Positions 1 to 12,213 of a stretch of 64,000 nt of DNA are shown here, one piece after another; within the stretch, counting starts at the first letter, position 1; each line of letters opens with the position of its first letter. The notes below the pieces were generated by a model. The model was not told the origin of the DNA, did no database searches, and was given only the letters and a program-made list of their open reading frames with translations. Made by a program: the position numbers and the translations under genes. Source of the DNA: Amaurobius ferox (taxonomy: Eukaryota > Arthropoda > Arachnida > Araneae > Amaurobiidae); assembly GCA_951213105.1 (NCBI GenBank), contig OX578136.1, forward strand, positions 152,995,178 through 153,059,177, in the 5' to 3' direction.

Positions 1-385
1 AAAGGTGTAATTATTATTTTAATTTTTATTTTAAAACTATTGAATATATTTTGCTGAAATTTTTTTTATTTATTTTATAGGATAATTTGAATATTTCCTA
101 AAACTTTCAAAGCAGTTTGTGAATTTTAAATTTGCTTAAAAAATGTTTATAAAATTAGGTGCCATAGGGCTCAATGTATTTCATTTTTTCAACCTGGGTT
201 CAATCCAAAACTAATTGGGTGATATTATCCATTTATATTCCCATAAGTCAGACAGACTGTCTGAACAACATACTAAAATTTCATTTTGATAAAGTCATTT
301 TCAAGGCAGTTATCGTGCTAACAGACAGACAGGCATACAGACAGAATGAACAAAGTCATAAACACTTTTCAACTATGTTATAAAG
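1..385 (-). repeat. Dispersed repeat R1, copy 1 (inverted, partial)
   Basis: Reverse complement of the first about 385 bp of the repeat at 3640-4022, including the GACTTTGTTCATTCTGTCTG microsatellite-like stretch. The copy runs off the left edge of the window. It is head-to-head with copy 2, separated by about 340 bp. Confidence 0.85.
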
Positions 386-436
386 TGTTAAAAAGATAAA
401 ACTGGATGATAACACATACGACACATTTTTGCGAAT

Positions 437-544
437 TCCACGTAGGCTCACAATGCAATCACGGATTCTTAAGTACTTTTCAATAACTAATCCACGTAGG
501 CTCACAATGCAATCACGGATTCTTAAGTACTTTTCAATAACTAA
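437..544. repeat. 54-bp perfect tandem duplication
   Basis: Two 54-bp units (437-490 and 491-544) beginning TCCACGTAGGCTCACAATGC with no visible differences, in the spacer between the two head-to-head R1 copies. Confidence 0.85.
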
Positions 545-738
545 GTACTTTTTCAATAATTAAGTACTTTTTTTATCTAAACAATTTCCATCAGCAATTT
601 GTGTGTTTATGATCCCTATTTTCACTGATGAAACAGCCTTTTACATGGTACGGAAAAGTGGCATAAGTCAGATATTTTCCTTTATCATAATGCAGTTGGT
701 TTTAAAGATACAGATATGCAGTTTTTAACACTTTAGAA

Positions 739-3639
739 CAGGGGTCTCCAAACTACGGCCCACGAGCACCACCAATCTGGCCCGCGGTAGCAGGCCGGAC
801 ATGCCCGGTTTCCTGCCAACCATACTTTATTTTGATTACATTGTAAAATTTACAATGTAAGTAAATCACACACAAAAAAAATAATCAGATGTTTTTATTT
901 AACGACCAATTAAGAAACACAATAACTGACATATATAATGAAATTGAACATTTTAACTGTCAATGATATGAGATTTATCCTAAAAACTTACAATAAGTGA
1001 CATACATAGGTAATTCACATATTGAAATTAAACATTATAATTATGATTAATGAGATTTATGTATCTGTAACTTTCCACTGGCAATTGTTTGCAGTTGTGG
1101 ATCAAGTTTACTAGTGAAAAATATCAGCAGCGACTTCAAATGCTCATCAGTTAATTTGGATCTGTAAATATTTTTTGTATATTTCATTTTGGAGAATGTT
1201 TTTTCACACAGATAAGTAGTATCGAAAGCGGGAAAAAAACGCCACGAGCAAATTTATGCAACTGATCAAACTGTGTGAGTGGAAGACTCTTATAAAATTC
1301 CAGCAATAATGACTTTAAATATTTTTCTTTAAAAATATCGCTACACTGCAAATCAATTATTTCCATTTGAAGTTCTAGGGCAAGGGTTTCTATATCGGCG
1401 TTAAAAGGATTTTGAAAAATCTTGATATCGTTTGCAATTGCATTAAAATCTGAAAAACGAGACTCAAAATTTATTTTTAAAGCACCCAAAGCTTTAATTT
1501 TGAAATCTACTGGAAATGGAGGCTCAGTTTGATGACTGAATGTTTGGCATGTATTAAAATGCGTGAAAATTTTTTTGTTCAATTGAGATTAAAATAAAAC
1601 AATTTTTTGTTGAAAGGACTTAATATGAGTGTATAAATCAGGCAGAAGCTGGTTTTCTCCTTGTAATTTTAAATTAAGGTCATTCATATGATTAGTTAAA
1701 TCTGTATAAAATGATAACTTCCATAACCACTCATTGTTTTCTTCATTTAAGAAAATTTCGATTACTGTTCGAAATATTATTCGAGCTAAAAAAATCGCGT
1801 TAGAACTTTTCCGCAGTTAAGCCAGCATACTGCAGTATAATATGGTAAGTCATTTTCTCCAATCTCTTCAATAAACTCATGGAATTGACTATGATTAAGC
1901 GCATGTGATCTGATATAATTAACAACTGACATGACTGACTCAAACTTCTGACATATCCAAGCATTTTCCACACAAAGACTGTTGGTGAATGATGCAATGT
2001 ACGATTAAGGGTTTTGAACTCCCGTCATTTTCTACAGCCTTTGATACGAGAACAATAACACCTTTATTTTTCCACACATGATTTTGCCACCATCAGTATA
2101 ATGATACACTTCAAGTTTTTCCATTGAAGATAGTTTTTTTGAACAACATTTTCAACTCCTTTAAAAATATCTTCACCAGTGGTCGTGCCATGAATGCTAC
2201 GAACGTCAAGAAGCTCTTCACACACTTCATAATTTTTATTTATCCCTCGAATAAAAAGTAAAACCTGAGTAGTATCTGAAACATCTGTTGACTCATCCAG
2301 AGCCAAAGAGAACCATTCTAAGTATTGATTTTTGTCAAACAATTGAGTTAATATATTTTCTGCAATATCATCTACTCTTCGAGCCACAGTGTTTGCTGAC
2401 AAACTGATGTTTTTAAATAAATTAGCTTTTTCTGAACACATTTCTTCTGCTGCTGCAATCATGCAATCCTTAATTAATTCGCCGTCAGTAAATGGTTTCC
2501 CATGTTTCGCTATTGAATGAGCCACTCGGAAACTAGCACAAGTTTCTGCTTCTTATTCAGCATTTACTTTCTTAAACAACAATTGCTGCGATTTCAACCC
2601 GCGTTTCAAAGATTCATATTTTTCTAATCGTAGGCTTCCTGTAAATTTGGAGTAATTCTGAGAATGTTTAGTCTCGTAATGATGTTTTATATTGCATTCT
2701 TTGAGGACTGATATTGTTTCATTGCAAATTATACACATTGCCTTATTACTTGACACAATCACGAAAAATTGATATCCCCATTGCTCTTTAAATGTTCTGC
2801 ACTCACTATCTATCTTTCGTTTCTTTTCCATATTTATACAAATCCACACAAAAGGGACGTAACTTCGAATCAAAATAATGCCAATTAATACTATTAAGAG
2901 CAGGGGTTCAAAGTAAACAAAATGCATTGAATTTAACTTTAAGACACTTTTAATTAAATTAAACACTCACAATTAAACACACTGTATTTTCACTAAGAAA
3001 CTATAGTCACAAAACACACTAGTCCCACTATATTTCGCTTTTCAGATCGCACTTGTCGCTCCGAATTCAAACTTTAGAACTGTCCAACTCTCGGTTGTCT
3101 CCCGTATTTGTACCATGCATCCTCAGTACATAGAACATATTCGAAAACTCTGGAAAGTCATCGAATCTTCCAGACAAGCAATCATGATGGCGTTGTATAC
3201 TTCGACTAACCAAGCATGCATAATTCACATTTTTGAGTAATTCTGCCGCTCCCCACTAGATGGCGCTGTACTACTGTAGCTCTGCCACGTCCTACACTTA
3301 ACTTCTCTACTCTCCTTAAGATGTCACTACTATACCTTTAGCATGGTCGTAAATAGTCGTAACAATACGTAACGCACAGCATGCGCATCGGCTATCTCCG
3401 CCGTAATGAAATGTCCTTGACACTTGCTCGTAAGTACCAACCGAAATTGTGAATGGAGAGGAGTCCATCCCCGTGCCTTATGCCATAGATATCTCACTTG
3501 TCGGCTAGTCCCGAAATGAAAATTTGCGGGTAATTCAAAACTACAGTATGTTGGTATGATGAGCTAACTATGTCTTGGCCTTTGGGACTTAGTGGAGGAG
3601 TCAGTGTGGCCCTGAAGCTAAAAGGTTTGGAGACCACTG
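739..3639 (-). mobile_element. hAT-family DNA transposon, decayed
   Basis: 2901-bp element. Terminal inverted repeats CAGGGGTCTCCAAAC (left) and CAGTGGTCTCCAAAC (right, reverse complement) are flanked by 8-bp duplications ctttagaa / ctttacaa (731-738 and 3640-3647, one mismatch), the hAT hallmark. It carries a minus-strand transposase relic. It interrupts R1 copy 2 a few bases after that repeat's start; the third R1 copy at 17.7 kb shows the uninterrupted sequence. Confidence 0.9.
1080..2831 (-). pseudogene. hAT transposase relic (GTF2IRD2/ZBED-like)
   Basis: Starts at a plausible ATG (2831, MEKKRKIDSECRTFKEQW), then a BED-type zinc finger with CIIC and H-x4-H spacing (NIKHHYETKH). It continues after one in-frame stop (near 2554) into HGKPFTDGELIKDCMIAAAE and the catalytic-core segment LALDESTDVSDTTQVLLFIR. 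After about 2064 it is broken by several frameshifts and stops, but the C-terminal dimerisation block is still readable near 1090-1215 (TYLCEKTFSKMKYTKNIYRS then KLTDEHLKSLL). Family: hAT transposases related to vertebrate GTF2IRD2 and ZBED proteins. Not functional as it stands. Confidence 0.85.
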
Positions 3640-4856
3640 CTTTACAACATAGTTGAAAAGTGTTTATGACTTTGTTCATTCTGTCTGTCTGCCTGTCTGT
3701 CCGTTAGCACAATAACTGCCGTAAAAATGACTTTATCAAAATTAAATTTTAATATGTTTTTCAGACAGTCTGTGGGACCTATGGGAATATAAATGAATAA
3801 TATCACCCAATTAGTTTTGGATTGAACCCAGGTTGAAAAAATGAAATATATTGAATCCTATGGGAGCTAACTTTTCAAACATTTTTTAAGCAAATTTCAA
3901 GTTCACAAATTACTTCGAAAGTTTTAGGAAATATTCAAATTATCCCATAAAATATATAAAAAAATTTCAGCAAAATATACTCAGTAGTTTTTAAAATAAA
4001 AATTAAAATAATAATTACACCCTTCATATGAAGAGATCACGTGACCCACTTCAAAATGAAATATGGCATCCATCTTGTGTCAAAATCATGATTTTTAAAG
4101 TTCCTTTTAATTTATATTTAGTGTTGTATCCGTCCTAAAACCACTTTATTTTTGCTTAAATTCTGTACATCTACATACTGAAACAATGCAATTATAATAT
4201 ATTTGAGTTTAAATGATCATCAAACTTTGTCTTACAACGAAGCCTAATTTTCACTTATGGAGAATGTAAACATCAAAAGATATAGAATTAGTTGTATAAG
4301 ACTTGCTGCATTTCTTTAATGCAAAATTATTTAGCTGATAGAGTCTGCAATATAGCTGATATCAATGAAACATTCATTGATTTTACATACAGATAAGGAT
4401 GATTTTTTCGATGAAGTTTTAAGTATAGAGTTAAATTACTTGTACCTCCATGGTTTTAAGTTTTAAATAAAATAAATTATTGTAGTATTGTGATGAATGA
4501 AAGGAATGGAAAAAAGTTTATGAATAAAATGCTGCTTTTATATAGAGAGCCAGGCGATTTATATTTCAATGACGTCATTTGAATAAATTTCATGTGTTTT
4601 TTGATGAAGTTTTCAAATATAATAAATGAATGTAGTATTATGATAATTTTAAAAATATTACCAAGGAATATATTGCATTTTAGAGATGTTTAAATAAATC
4701 AAATATAATAAATGAATGTAGTATTATGATAATTTTAAAAATATTACCAAGGAATATATTGCATTTTAGAGATGTTTAAATAAAATTGCATTGAAATTGG
4801 AAAGTATTTCATAATCAATGCTTTATGCATGATTGATCTTTCTTGTTTTTAATGAT
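3640..4856 (+). repeat. Dispersed repeat R1, copy 2
   Basis: About 1.2 kb matching 17705-19018 in the same direction over nearly its whole length, with scattered substitutions and small indels. No coding potential seen. The first few bases of this copy lie at 728-738, before the hAT insertion. The end falls near 4856 (after GCATGATTGATCTTTC). Confidence 0.88.
4613..4784. repeat. 86-bp tandem duplication inside R1
   Basis: Two adjacent units of period 86 bp, starting TCAAATATAATAAATGAATG, nearly identical. The copy at 18.7-18.9 kb has a related but diverged and differently spaced pair. Confidence 0.85.
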
Positions 4857-5009
4857 CTTGTTGCATTAAGAATAAAAATTTTCTGATTGACCATATTTGT
4901 CTAAGGAGGTCGTATAAAAATTTAAAAAGTGTAACTTTTTAAAAATCAATGGGAGGACTATTTCATTAACGTAGTCTTATTTTCTACCTTACTTTCAACA
5001 TTTCTGCAG

Positions 5010-5078
5010 TTTACATTGCCCACTTATCTCCAACAGGTAAAGAATTAAAGTGTGTTTCAATCTTTTTAGGGCACCCTG
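5010..5078 (-). mobile_element. Mariner/Tc1-like terminal fragment
   Basis: On the minus strand it begins CAGGGTGCCC next to TA and continues AAAAGATTGAAACACACTTT, typical of a mariner-type inverted-repeat end. Only one end is visible. Confidence 0.45.

Positions 5079-5148
<70 letters not shown>
5079..5148. repeat. (TA)n microsatellite
   Basis: About 70 bp of almost pure TA between two transposon ends that both use TA as target. Confidence 0.95.
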
Positions 5149-5151
<3 letters not shown>

Positions 5152-5850
5152 GGTGTCCAGTTCTATCGTTGCCCAATGGCTATTTTGTAAACCCTTAGCC
5201 ACAGAAATACACTTCCAATTGCAAAAACGTTTTAAATTTTAAAATCTATTATCTGAGAAACAGTTTAAATCAATAAATGCATTTCTGAAAGAAATACAAA
5301 ATATATTTATACAGTTTCCCAGTCCTACCAACTGTATTTAGGAAAATCATCATACAATTTTATGCAAAATAAAAAAAAATCATCCTTTTACGACCAGAAT
5401 TGACCGACTTATAGCTGTTTAAAGTTGGAGCATTTTTTGTGCCGAGAAATATCAATATGGTCCCTGATTGGTCGGTTGCCTGGAGAAATGGTCAATACGG
5501 TCCCTGATTGGTTGGTTGCCTGAAATGGGACATTTTTATGCATGGAAAAGCGACTTAAGTCAAAGTTTAATGCTTCATAACTCGGTGAATTTTGGTCATA
5601 AAAGGAAATTTTTTTTATTTTTATTTTGCATGAAATTGTATGAGGATGATTTTTCTAAACATAATTGATAGGTCCGGGGAACCGTATAAAAATTTATATT
5701 TCTAATTTCCTTCAGAAATGTATTTATTGATTTAAACTTTTCTAAGATAATAGATTTTGAAATTTAAAACATTTTTGCAATTGGAAGTATATCTCTGTGA
5801 CTAACGGTTGAGGAAATAGCCATTGGGCACCAATAGCACTGGACACCCTG
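5149..5850. mobile_element. Foldback (long inverted-repeat) element, TA target
   Basis: 702 bp with ends CAGGGTGTCCAG / CTGGACACCCTG flanked by TA. The arms (about 5149-5430 and 5570-5850) are reverse complements of each other along most of their length, with substitutions. The centre holds a short direct duplication (GGTCCCTGATTGGT, twice, near 5460 and 5499). No transposase; it looks like a non-autonomous Tc1/mariner-type MITE. Confidence 0.82.
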
Positions 5851-5920
5851 TATATAGTTTCATAAATCCCCTGTTGTTTTTCGAACTATTACTAGTGGGC
5901 ATAATTCTTACATTACTAAT

Positions 5921-6800
5921 GCTGGTAAATTATTATTAAAAATCTTAAATGAAGTATACTTGTCAGATGAGATCCCAAATAATTGTCATATTGTGAAAAA
6001 CAGTTTTGAATTAGTTAAGAAATTAAAAACTCTTACTAATATTCATAGTATTTATACTTTTGATATCAAAGATTTGTTTAATAATATTGATATTGATGAT
6101 CTGTATATAACTATTTTAGGAAGATTTTAAAAGTATAATATCAACTTAAAATATTAAAATTTTCTTTTTAAAAAATTACTTAATTTCACTCTCTATGAGA
6201 ATTATATTCAACATGGTGGTACTTCTTTTAAGCAACAGTTTGGTATCCTACAAGGGGGGAGGGGGGCTCATCATTGTTAGCTAATCTGTATTTATTCTTC
6301 TATGAAAAGAACATTAATCCAGGATTGCATAATATGCACATGTTTAGATATTTAGATGATATATTATATGTATCCCATAATAATATCCCTATAGTAGTCA
6401 ACTTATATCCTAATAATTTACAATTAAATGCAAGTAATAATGACTCTAATGTTGTAAACTTTTTAGATTTAGATTTGCAAAATTGCAATCTGGCTATAAA
6501 CTTATATGATAAAAGACAAAGATTTTAAATTTAATAAAATCAAAAATTCAACATTTTGACTCTTGTTTGCATATATCAGTTTTTAGAAATATTATAATAA
6601 CTCAGGTTCTTAGAATCAATAAAATTTGTGATGAAAATTATAAATTAGCACATTTTATGGAATTATTGAGTTAGCACATTTTATGGAATTATTGAGTACA
6701 GCGACTAATAATGCATATCCTCACAAATTAGTTATTAAAATTATAAACTCAGTGTATCAACTTCCACTCGATAATATCCAAGACAACTTTCCCAATTATA
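5921..6800 (+). pseudogene. Reverse transcriptase relic
   Basis: Broken reading frame with the palm-domain motifs in order: TFDIKDLFNNIDIDDLY (about 6057-6107), a Gly-rich GILQGG region next to a G-rich tract (6243-6270), LANLYLFFYEKN, the catalytic FRYLDDILYVS (about 6343-6375) and VNFLDLDLQN ... YDKRQRF (6460-6528). Stops after 6127 and 6528 and at least one frame shift. The lineage is uncertain; a Penelope-like or other non-LTR relative would fit. Confidence 0.7.
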
Positions 6801-6815
6801 ATGGCTAACAATATT

Positions 6816-6821
<6 letters not shown>

Positions 6822-6852
<31 letters not shown>
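6822..6852. repeat. A-tract followed by (TA)n
   Basis: Short A-run then TA repeats directly downstream of the reverse transcriptase relic; it could be a retroposition tail but may be chance. Confidence 0.5.
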
Positions 6853-6854
<2 letters not shown>

Positions 6855-7804
6855 TATTTATTCATTATATAAATAAATAAAAATGAAAAATAATAAAACA
6901 AACTAAAAAGTTAAAAATAAAAAAATCAGAAAATAAGATACATTAATATTAATGTTTTGAATTTTATTTTTGCTAAAAAAATTGTAACTTTAGCCAGTTT
7001 GATACTACAATTTGAGAGCCCTTATAATGGTGTATAGTGGCATTCTCGTTTATCCATTTCTTCTATGAATTACTTGTTTAGTAAGAATTTTCATCTATGC
7101 TTCATGTTCATATTCTGTTTTGCTTATATGTGTAATTGTTTCTGTTTTGCTTATATGTGTAGTTATCCTGTCTCCTGCTCTAACACGCTAGACGGATTTG
7201 GGATAGTAGGTGTGAACATTCGTTCTGCCTCCTAGGTTGTATTTCATCATGTTCATTCCAGCACTTCTAGATATTTTTCATACTGTTGAGTTTGATCACA
7301 CATACACGTAGTGAAAGAAGAAGGGTTCCTGCCTCATGGTGATACAAATTTTCCTAATGTTTCTTATCTTCAATTTTTCATCTTCTGGTGCCTGTAGTCT
7401 GAGTTTGGGCATTTATAGTAATGTACCATTGCCCAATCTGAAACAAGCATTTATTTGGGTTAATTAGAATTAAATACTCGGACCTGAAGATAAATTTAAT
7501 TCTGGTTAATCTTCGAATTTGGGCCAGTGCTGTTCTTTTCTATTATCGACATGATGGCCATGGTTTTGCTTCTATGGTGATGTTAATATTTCATGATTAC
7601 TTGAATTAATTATTTTTATTACATTTTTTTAATAATGTGTATATATAAAACTAGTTTCATTTGAAAGTTTGGCAAAGTACCTGTTTTTACTAGGAGTGTT
7701 CCAATATCTAATACCAAATACTGGTTTAGCTGATATATCGGTAACCAATAGAGAACTGATATACCAATAAATTCGATATATTTTCATTTTCTTTCCTTAT
7801 TATA
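6853..7804. other. No gene seen
   Basis: AT-rich sequence; a short direct repeat (CTGTTTTGCTTATATGTGTA, twice near 7111-7160) is the only structure noticed. Confidence 0.6.
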
Positions 7805-7812
7805 CCATAGTA

Positions 7813-8363
7813 CAGTGGTTCCCAAACTGGGGTCCCCGGACCCCTGGGGGTCCGCAAACAACACTATTTAACTAATAAATAGTTAGCTTTAAAAAAATAA
7901 AATTCATTATTTTTCTCCACTCTTTTTTTTATTTTATTTTTTAAAATAAAATAATAATGAACTTTTTTTCTAAATAACTTGGAATTAAATACATTCATGA
8001 AATTAATTTCAAACTCATAGGTTATATCTTCAAACAGAATTAAATTGTTTGGGAGAAGATTTCGTTTTGACACAATGCCATGATTAACGGTGACGATACT
8101 ATGATGTAGCTCGGACGTCAAAACACTTGTAACTTCGAGCATTAATACTGCTAGAGACCGGATGACATCAGCTTTGAATAGAGGGGGGGGGGGGGGGGGG
8201 GGGCGTAGCGAACATCTCCCGCCTCTCCCTCACTGTTCACACTAAATTATGCTTGTTGTACATATCCAATAGAAACATGCCCTTGCAATATGGTTTTAAG
8301 GGGTCCACGAAATTTTTTTTTTCTCTGAGGGGGTTCGCGGACCGGAAAGTTTGGGAACCACTG
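7813..8363. mobile_element. Non-autonomous hAT element with perfect TSD
   Basis: 551 bp. Ends CAGTGGTTCCCAAACT and (reverse complement of the right end) CAGTGGTTCCCAAACTTTCC; flanked by perfect 8-bp duplications ccatagta (7805-7812 and 8364-8371). No usable transposase frame. A 21-G run lies at 8183-8203. Confidence 0.93.
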
Positions 8364-8819
8364 CCATAGTATAAAGGAGTAAAGAAGGACATTGATTTTC
8401 TTAAACTTTTGTTCGTTCAGCAATAGAACAAAGCACATAAAGATAATAAAATATAGTAAAACATTGCTAGTCTAATAGGTAGGCACTAGACAGCATGCCC
8501 AGAGCTAAGTAATTCTGCCAGATCATGGGCATCAGCAGAAAAGATAACTCCAAAGCTGAAGGTCATTCGGCACAACAGATGTTTATAATAGTCAATGGTC
8601 CCACTCACTTATATTTAAAATTATATAGAGATCTTTGCCTTTTGTTACATAAATGAAATCTCCTTTCACACAATCTTTAATTTAATTTGATCTCATGTTT
8701 GTTTGTCAGTGTGATTCAAATTTTTAAGACACTAACTAATCAAGTTTCATTAATCACAGTAACATGAAATTTAGTACTATATCATTGTCTCCTGGGGTAT
8801 ATTTTATTTATTTTTTATT

Positions 8820-9920
8820 TTGAACTTTATTAGGTTAGTTCATCCTGGGTCCGCTATTGAAATGTACTCGATTTTGGGAAATAACTCAAGAACTGGAGTG
8901 GCTTGGAAATCTAAATTTAGTAGGTTATTATCTTTTGAGATATTTTAATTCTTTGAATACCTCACCGAACTAGCCTGCCTTGGATTTGCCACAGGAATAT
9001 ACTAACATTTTGGAAATATCTTGAGAACCAGAGTAGCTAGAAAGTGGCGTTCTACATGGATTGAATTTTGCATGATCCACAACAAAGAAATTTGTCAATA
9101 CACAATCCATAATTTTCTGCTGTTTATAATTTGTAATGTCCATAAAAGAATTTATCCAGTCACTCATTAAAAAAATGCGATGTGGTACAGCATTTAAATA
9201 ATATTTTCGGGTTGACCTGCAACCCAGTTCGCAGTTTTAAAAGCAAGGAAACCCAATCCACAACTTAATAAAAGAAGTAAGCTGACATGCAAAGTAGGTA
9301 ACCCATGGGTACCTGGCCCAATGCAAGACTCTTCTAGAAAACTCAAATTTAGCATATTGTTGTCTGTTATGGTATTATTTATTTCTTTGAATTTAAAACT
9401 TAATTGGGCTAGACTAGACCATCCTGAGCCAGCTGTAGGAATGTACTGATTTTGGAGATAAATTTGAAAACCGAAGCAGCTTAAAAGTCCAAATTTAATA
9501 TGTCATTATCTTTTGAGATATATTTTAATTCTTTGGATTTTGAACCTTATTGAGCTAGCTCAGTTTGGGTTTGCAATATAAATGTACTACTCATTTTTTG
9601 AAAATAATTTGAGAACAAGAGCATGCAGACAGTTGGAATTTAACATGTCATTGTCTTTTACGGTATATTTTAATATTCTTTAGATTTTGAACCTTATCGG
9701 GTAAGCCCATTTTGGGACTGCCATAAGAAAGTACTTGGAATAATTCAATAACTGGAGCAGCTAGAAAGTTCACATTTGGTATGTCATTGTCTTTTTTTTT
9801 AATAATTTTTTTTTTTTTTTTTAACCCTACTGGCCTAACCTGTTCTGAGGTTGCCATAGAAATACATTCATTTGAGGAGAACTTGAGAACTGGATCAACT
9901 AGAAAGTCCAAAGTTGATAT
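8820..9920 (+). repeat. Degenerate satellite, period about 145 bp
   Basis: Recurrent block of the form GAACCTTATTGAGCTAGCTC ... AAATGTACT ... GAGAACTGGAGCAGCTAGAAA at about 8820, 8954, 9388, 9536, 9685 and 9820; spacing 134-149 bp. Related units occur in inverted orientation at 34460-34860. Confidence 0.75.
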
Positions 9921-9958
9921 GTCATTTCATTATCTTATGTACATTTCAGTTACATGCA

Positions 9959-10135
9959 TTTTAATACATACATTTTTCATATATTTAAGTTGTATATATT
10001 TTTTATTCATTTAAGTTGTATACATTTTAATACATACATTTTTCATATATTTAAGTTGTATATATTTTTTATACATTTAAGTTGTATACATTTTAATACA
10101 TACATTTTTAATATTTATAAGTTACATACAAATAA
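9959..10135 (+). repeat. 66-bp tandem repeat, 2.7 copies
   Basis: Starts of TTTTAATACATACATTTTT at 9959, 10025 and 10091; units nearly identical. Confidence 0.85.
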
Positions 10136-10139
10136 TAAA

Positions 10140-11470
10140 AGGGGGTAATTTAAAAACTATGTTTTCTGCTTTTACTTTTTAAATTTGGTCATGTGAAAGT
10201 CAGGAAATCAACTTTAGAGTCTTTTACTTTTATTAATTTTGTACTTTCATTTTCTGGGTGATAAGACAGAAAATTATGGTGATAGTGACTTTTTCACAAA
10301 TTGAATTTGAAACAGAAAAATATTGAATGGTATCTCCAGATACCAGAAGTTGCCATTTCAATTGAACTTGCTGACATGCTAATCACTCAATTTTCCCGCT
10401 TTGTTTCCATTGTAACAACAAAAGTTGCATTGGGCAAAGAACCCAGGGTCCATGTAGCGATTCAAAGGTGGGTAAAAGGGTGGTTTAGTAGACTGAGCAG
10501 TCCATGCTACCCAATTAAAAAAAGTCCAAAGTGCCTTACGCCAGTGCAGCATGTCAAAAGTGCTGATTTAGGGAGTGTTGCTCCCGCTGCTTTGGCATAT
10601 GTAGATTGCATATGTGTATCGCATGCGTGCAGTGAATAGCTATGTGGTTTAAAGCTACTGCAAGAAAGCTATTATAAGTTAAGATACTTTTTAAAAAGTG
10701 ACTGGGCTGATTGTTGAAGGTGGGATACGAACTGTTATAACGCCCACACAGCAGGCATAGTTGCAAGTATCTATGCATTCTAGGAGATATTTAGAGACTG
10801 TTCAGAAACTAGTGATATTTATTATTTCAGAATCATTATTTTACTATGATTTACAAAAAAGCATATCATTTATTATTATATGTATCATAAATTGTTTTGA
10901 TTTTTAGTATTTATGAAGGTGGCTAGTTAAAAATAATGTATGAAATAACTTTCATGCATTTTGGGACAACTTTTTACTTTCCCTAATTTTAGAAAATGGG
11001 CTACAAAAATAAAAGACCACATATGCTTAAATGCATCAATTAAATACTTGTTTACTACACAATTTTTGGTGACAAAAAGAGTAAGGTCAACCCCATGTCC
11101 AGGACTAACTATTTTCGAGACAGTTTTAGTTTTTACACTTTTGCTACACAACTTTTGAGAATATGTCCAGCTGCCAATTGAAAATGAAAATTTAAGTAAA
11201 ACTGCAAATTTTGTATAATTTCAAATAATTATCCATATTTCCCTTTTCCGTGTGTGTGCAATTAAACTGAATGTAATGAATTATGAAAGAAAGAAAAAAT
11301 GAATTTGAGTCCGTAGGAAAAGTCATCTGCTGCTATTCATATCAGATTTTTGATTTAGCAGAAAATTACCTTTAGATTCTCAACACAGCAAAGAAATGTT
11401 TACTATATTAATAATAATTGCTAAAAGAGTTAACTTTTACACTATTTGGTAAATTATATGAAATATTTTT
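10140..11470. other. No gene supported
   Basis: The beginning (10125-10185) matches in inverted orientation the sequence near 33465-33525 (Y-rich repeat containing AATAATAAAAGGGG). A 112-codon open frame at 10301-10639 has no recognisable domain and is not counted as a gene. Confidence 0.5.
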
Positions 11471-12130
11471 TAAATAATTAATCAAAATATGAAAATAAGC
11501 TAGTTTAGTCATAGTCAATCCAATGTGCAATATTTATAGGATGAAGATAGATTGGAAAAGACATGCATGGACTGTAAGCAATGCACAAATACAAACTAAA
11601 TTGTGCACTAGTACAATTCGTAAAAATAATTAAACAAAATATGAAAATAAGCTAGTTTGGTCAACTTAATGGGTAATAATTAAAAGATAAATAGAAGGAA
11701 AGACAATTGGGCTCTCATCAATGCACAAGAATACAAACTGAATTACATAACAGTACTATTGTGCTATTTATGTGAAAATACTTAACCAAATAAACTTTAA
11801 AATATTATAATATACTACCTTAGCGAATTTAATGTGCAATAATTATTGAAAGGAGATGAATGCAAAAATATACTTATCCAGTCTTGGTAATGTTAAGTTA
11901 TACTTATACAGTCTTGGTAAACTAAATTGCATGCAATTGCACTATTATTGTGAAAATAATCAAAAAATGTATCTTAAAAATTAACCAAAAGTGAAAAATA
12001 AGCTAGTTCAATCAATCAAATGTGGAATATTGAGGGGATGGAAGTGGACAAATAAAGATATTTGTATACTCTAGGCAATGCATGAGAATATAAACTGAAT
12101 TGAGCAATCCCACAATTTATGCAAAAATAA
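11470..12130 (+). repeat. Degenerate tandem repeat, period about 165-180 bp
   Basis: Four decayed units, each with AAAATAAGCTAGTTT(A/G)GTCA, AATGTGCAATA and ATACAAACTGAATT in the same order (about 11480, 11645, 11800 and 11990). One isolated, weaker match lies near 52985. Confidence 0.7.
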
Positions 12131-12213
12131 TTTGGTTCAGTAAAATATTCATTCATTATTATTCACAATATAAAAGTAAAATAATTCTAATGCCCTGATT
12201 GGAATGATTAGTA

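Noticed and set aside
10301..10639. 112-codon open frame
   Set aside because: No recognised domain, biased toward nothing seen in the host gene, no splice context; probably chance.
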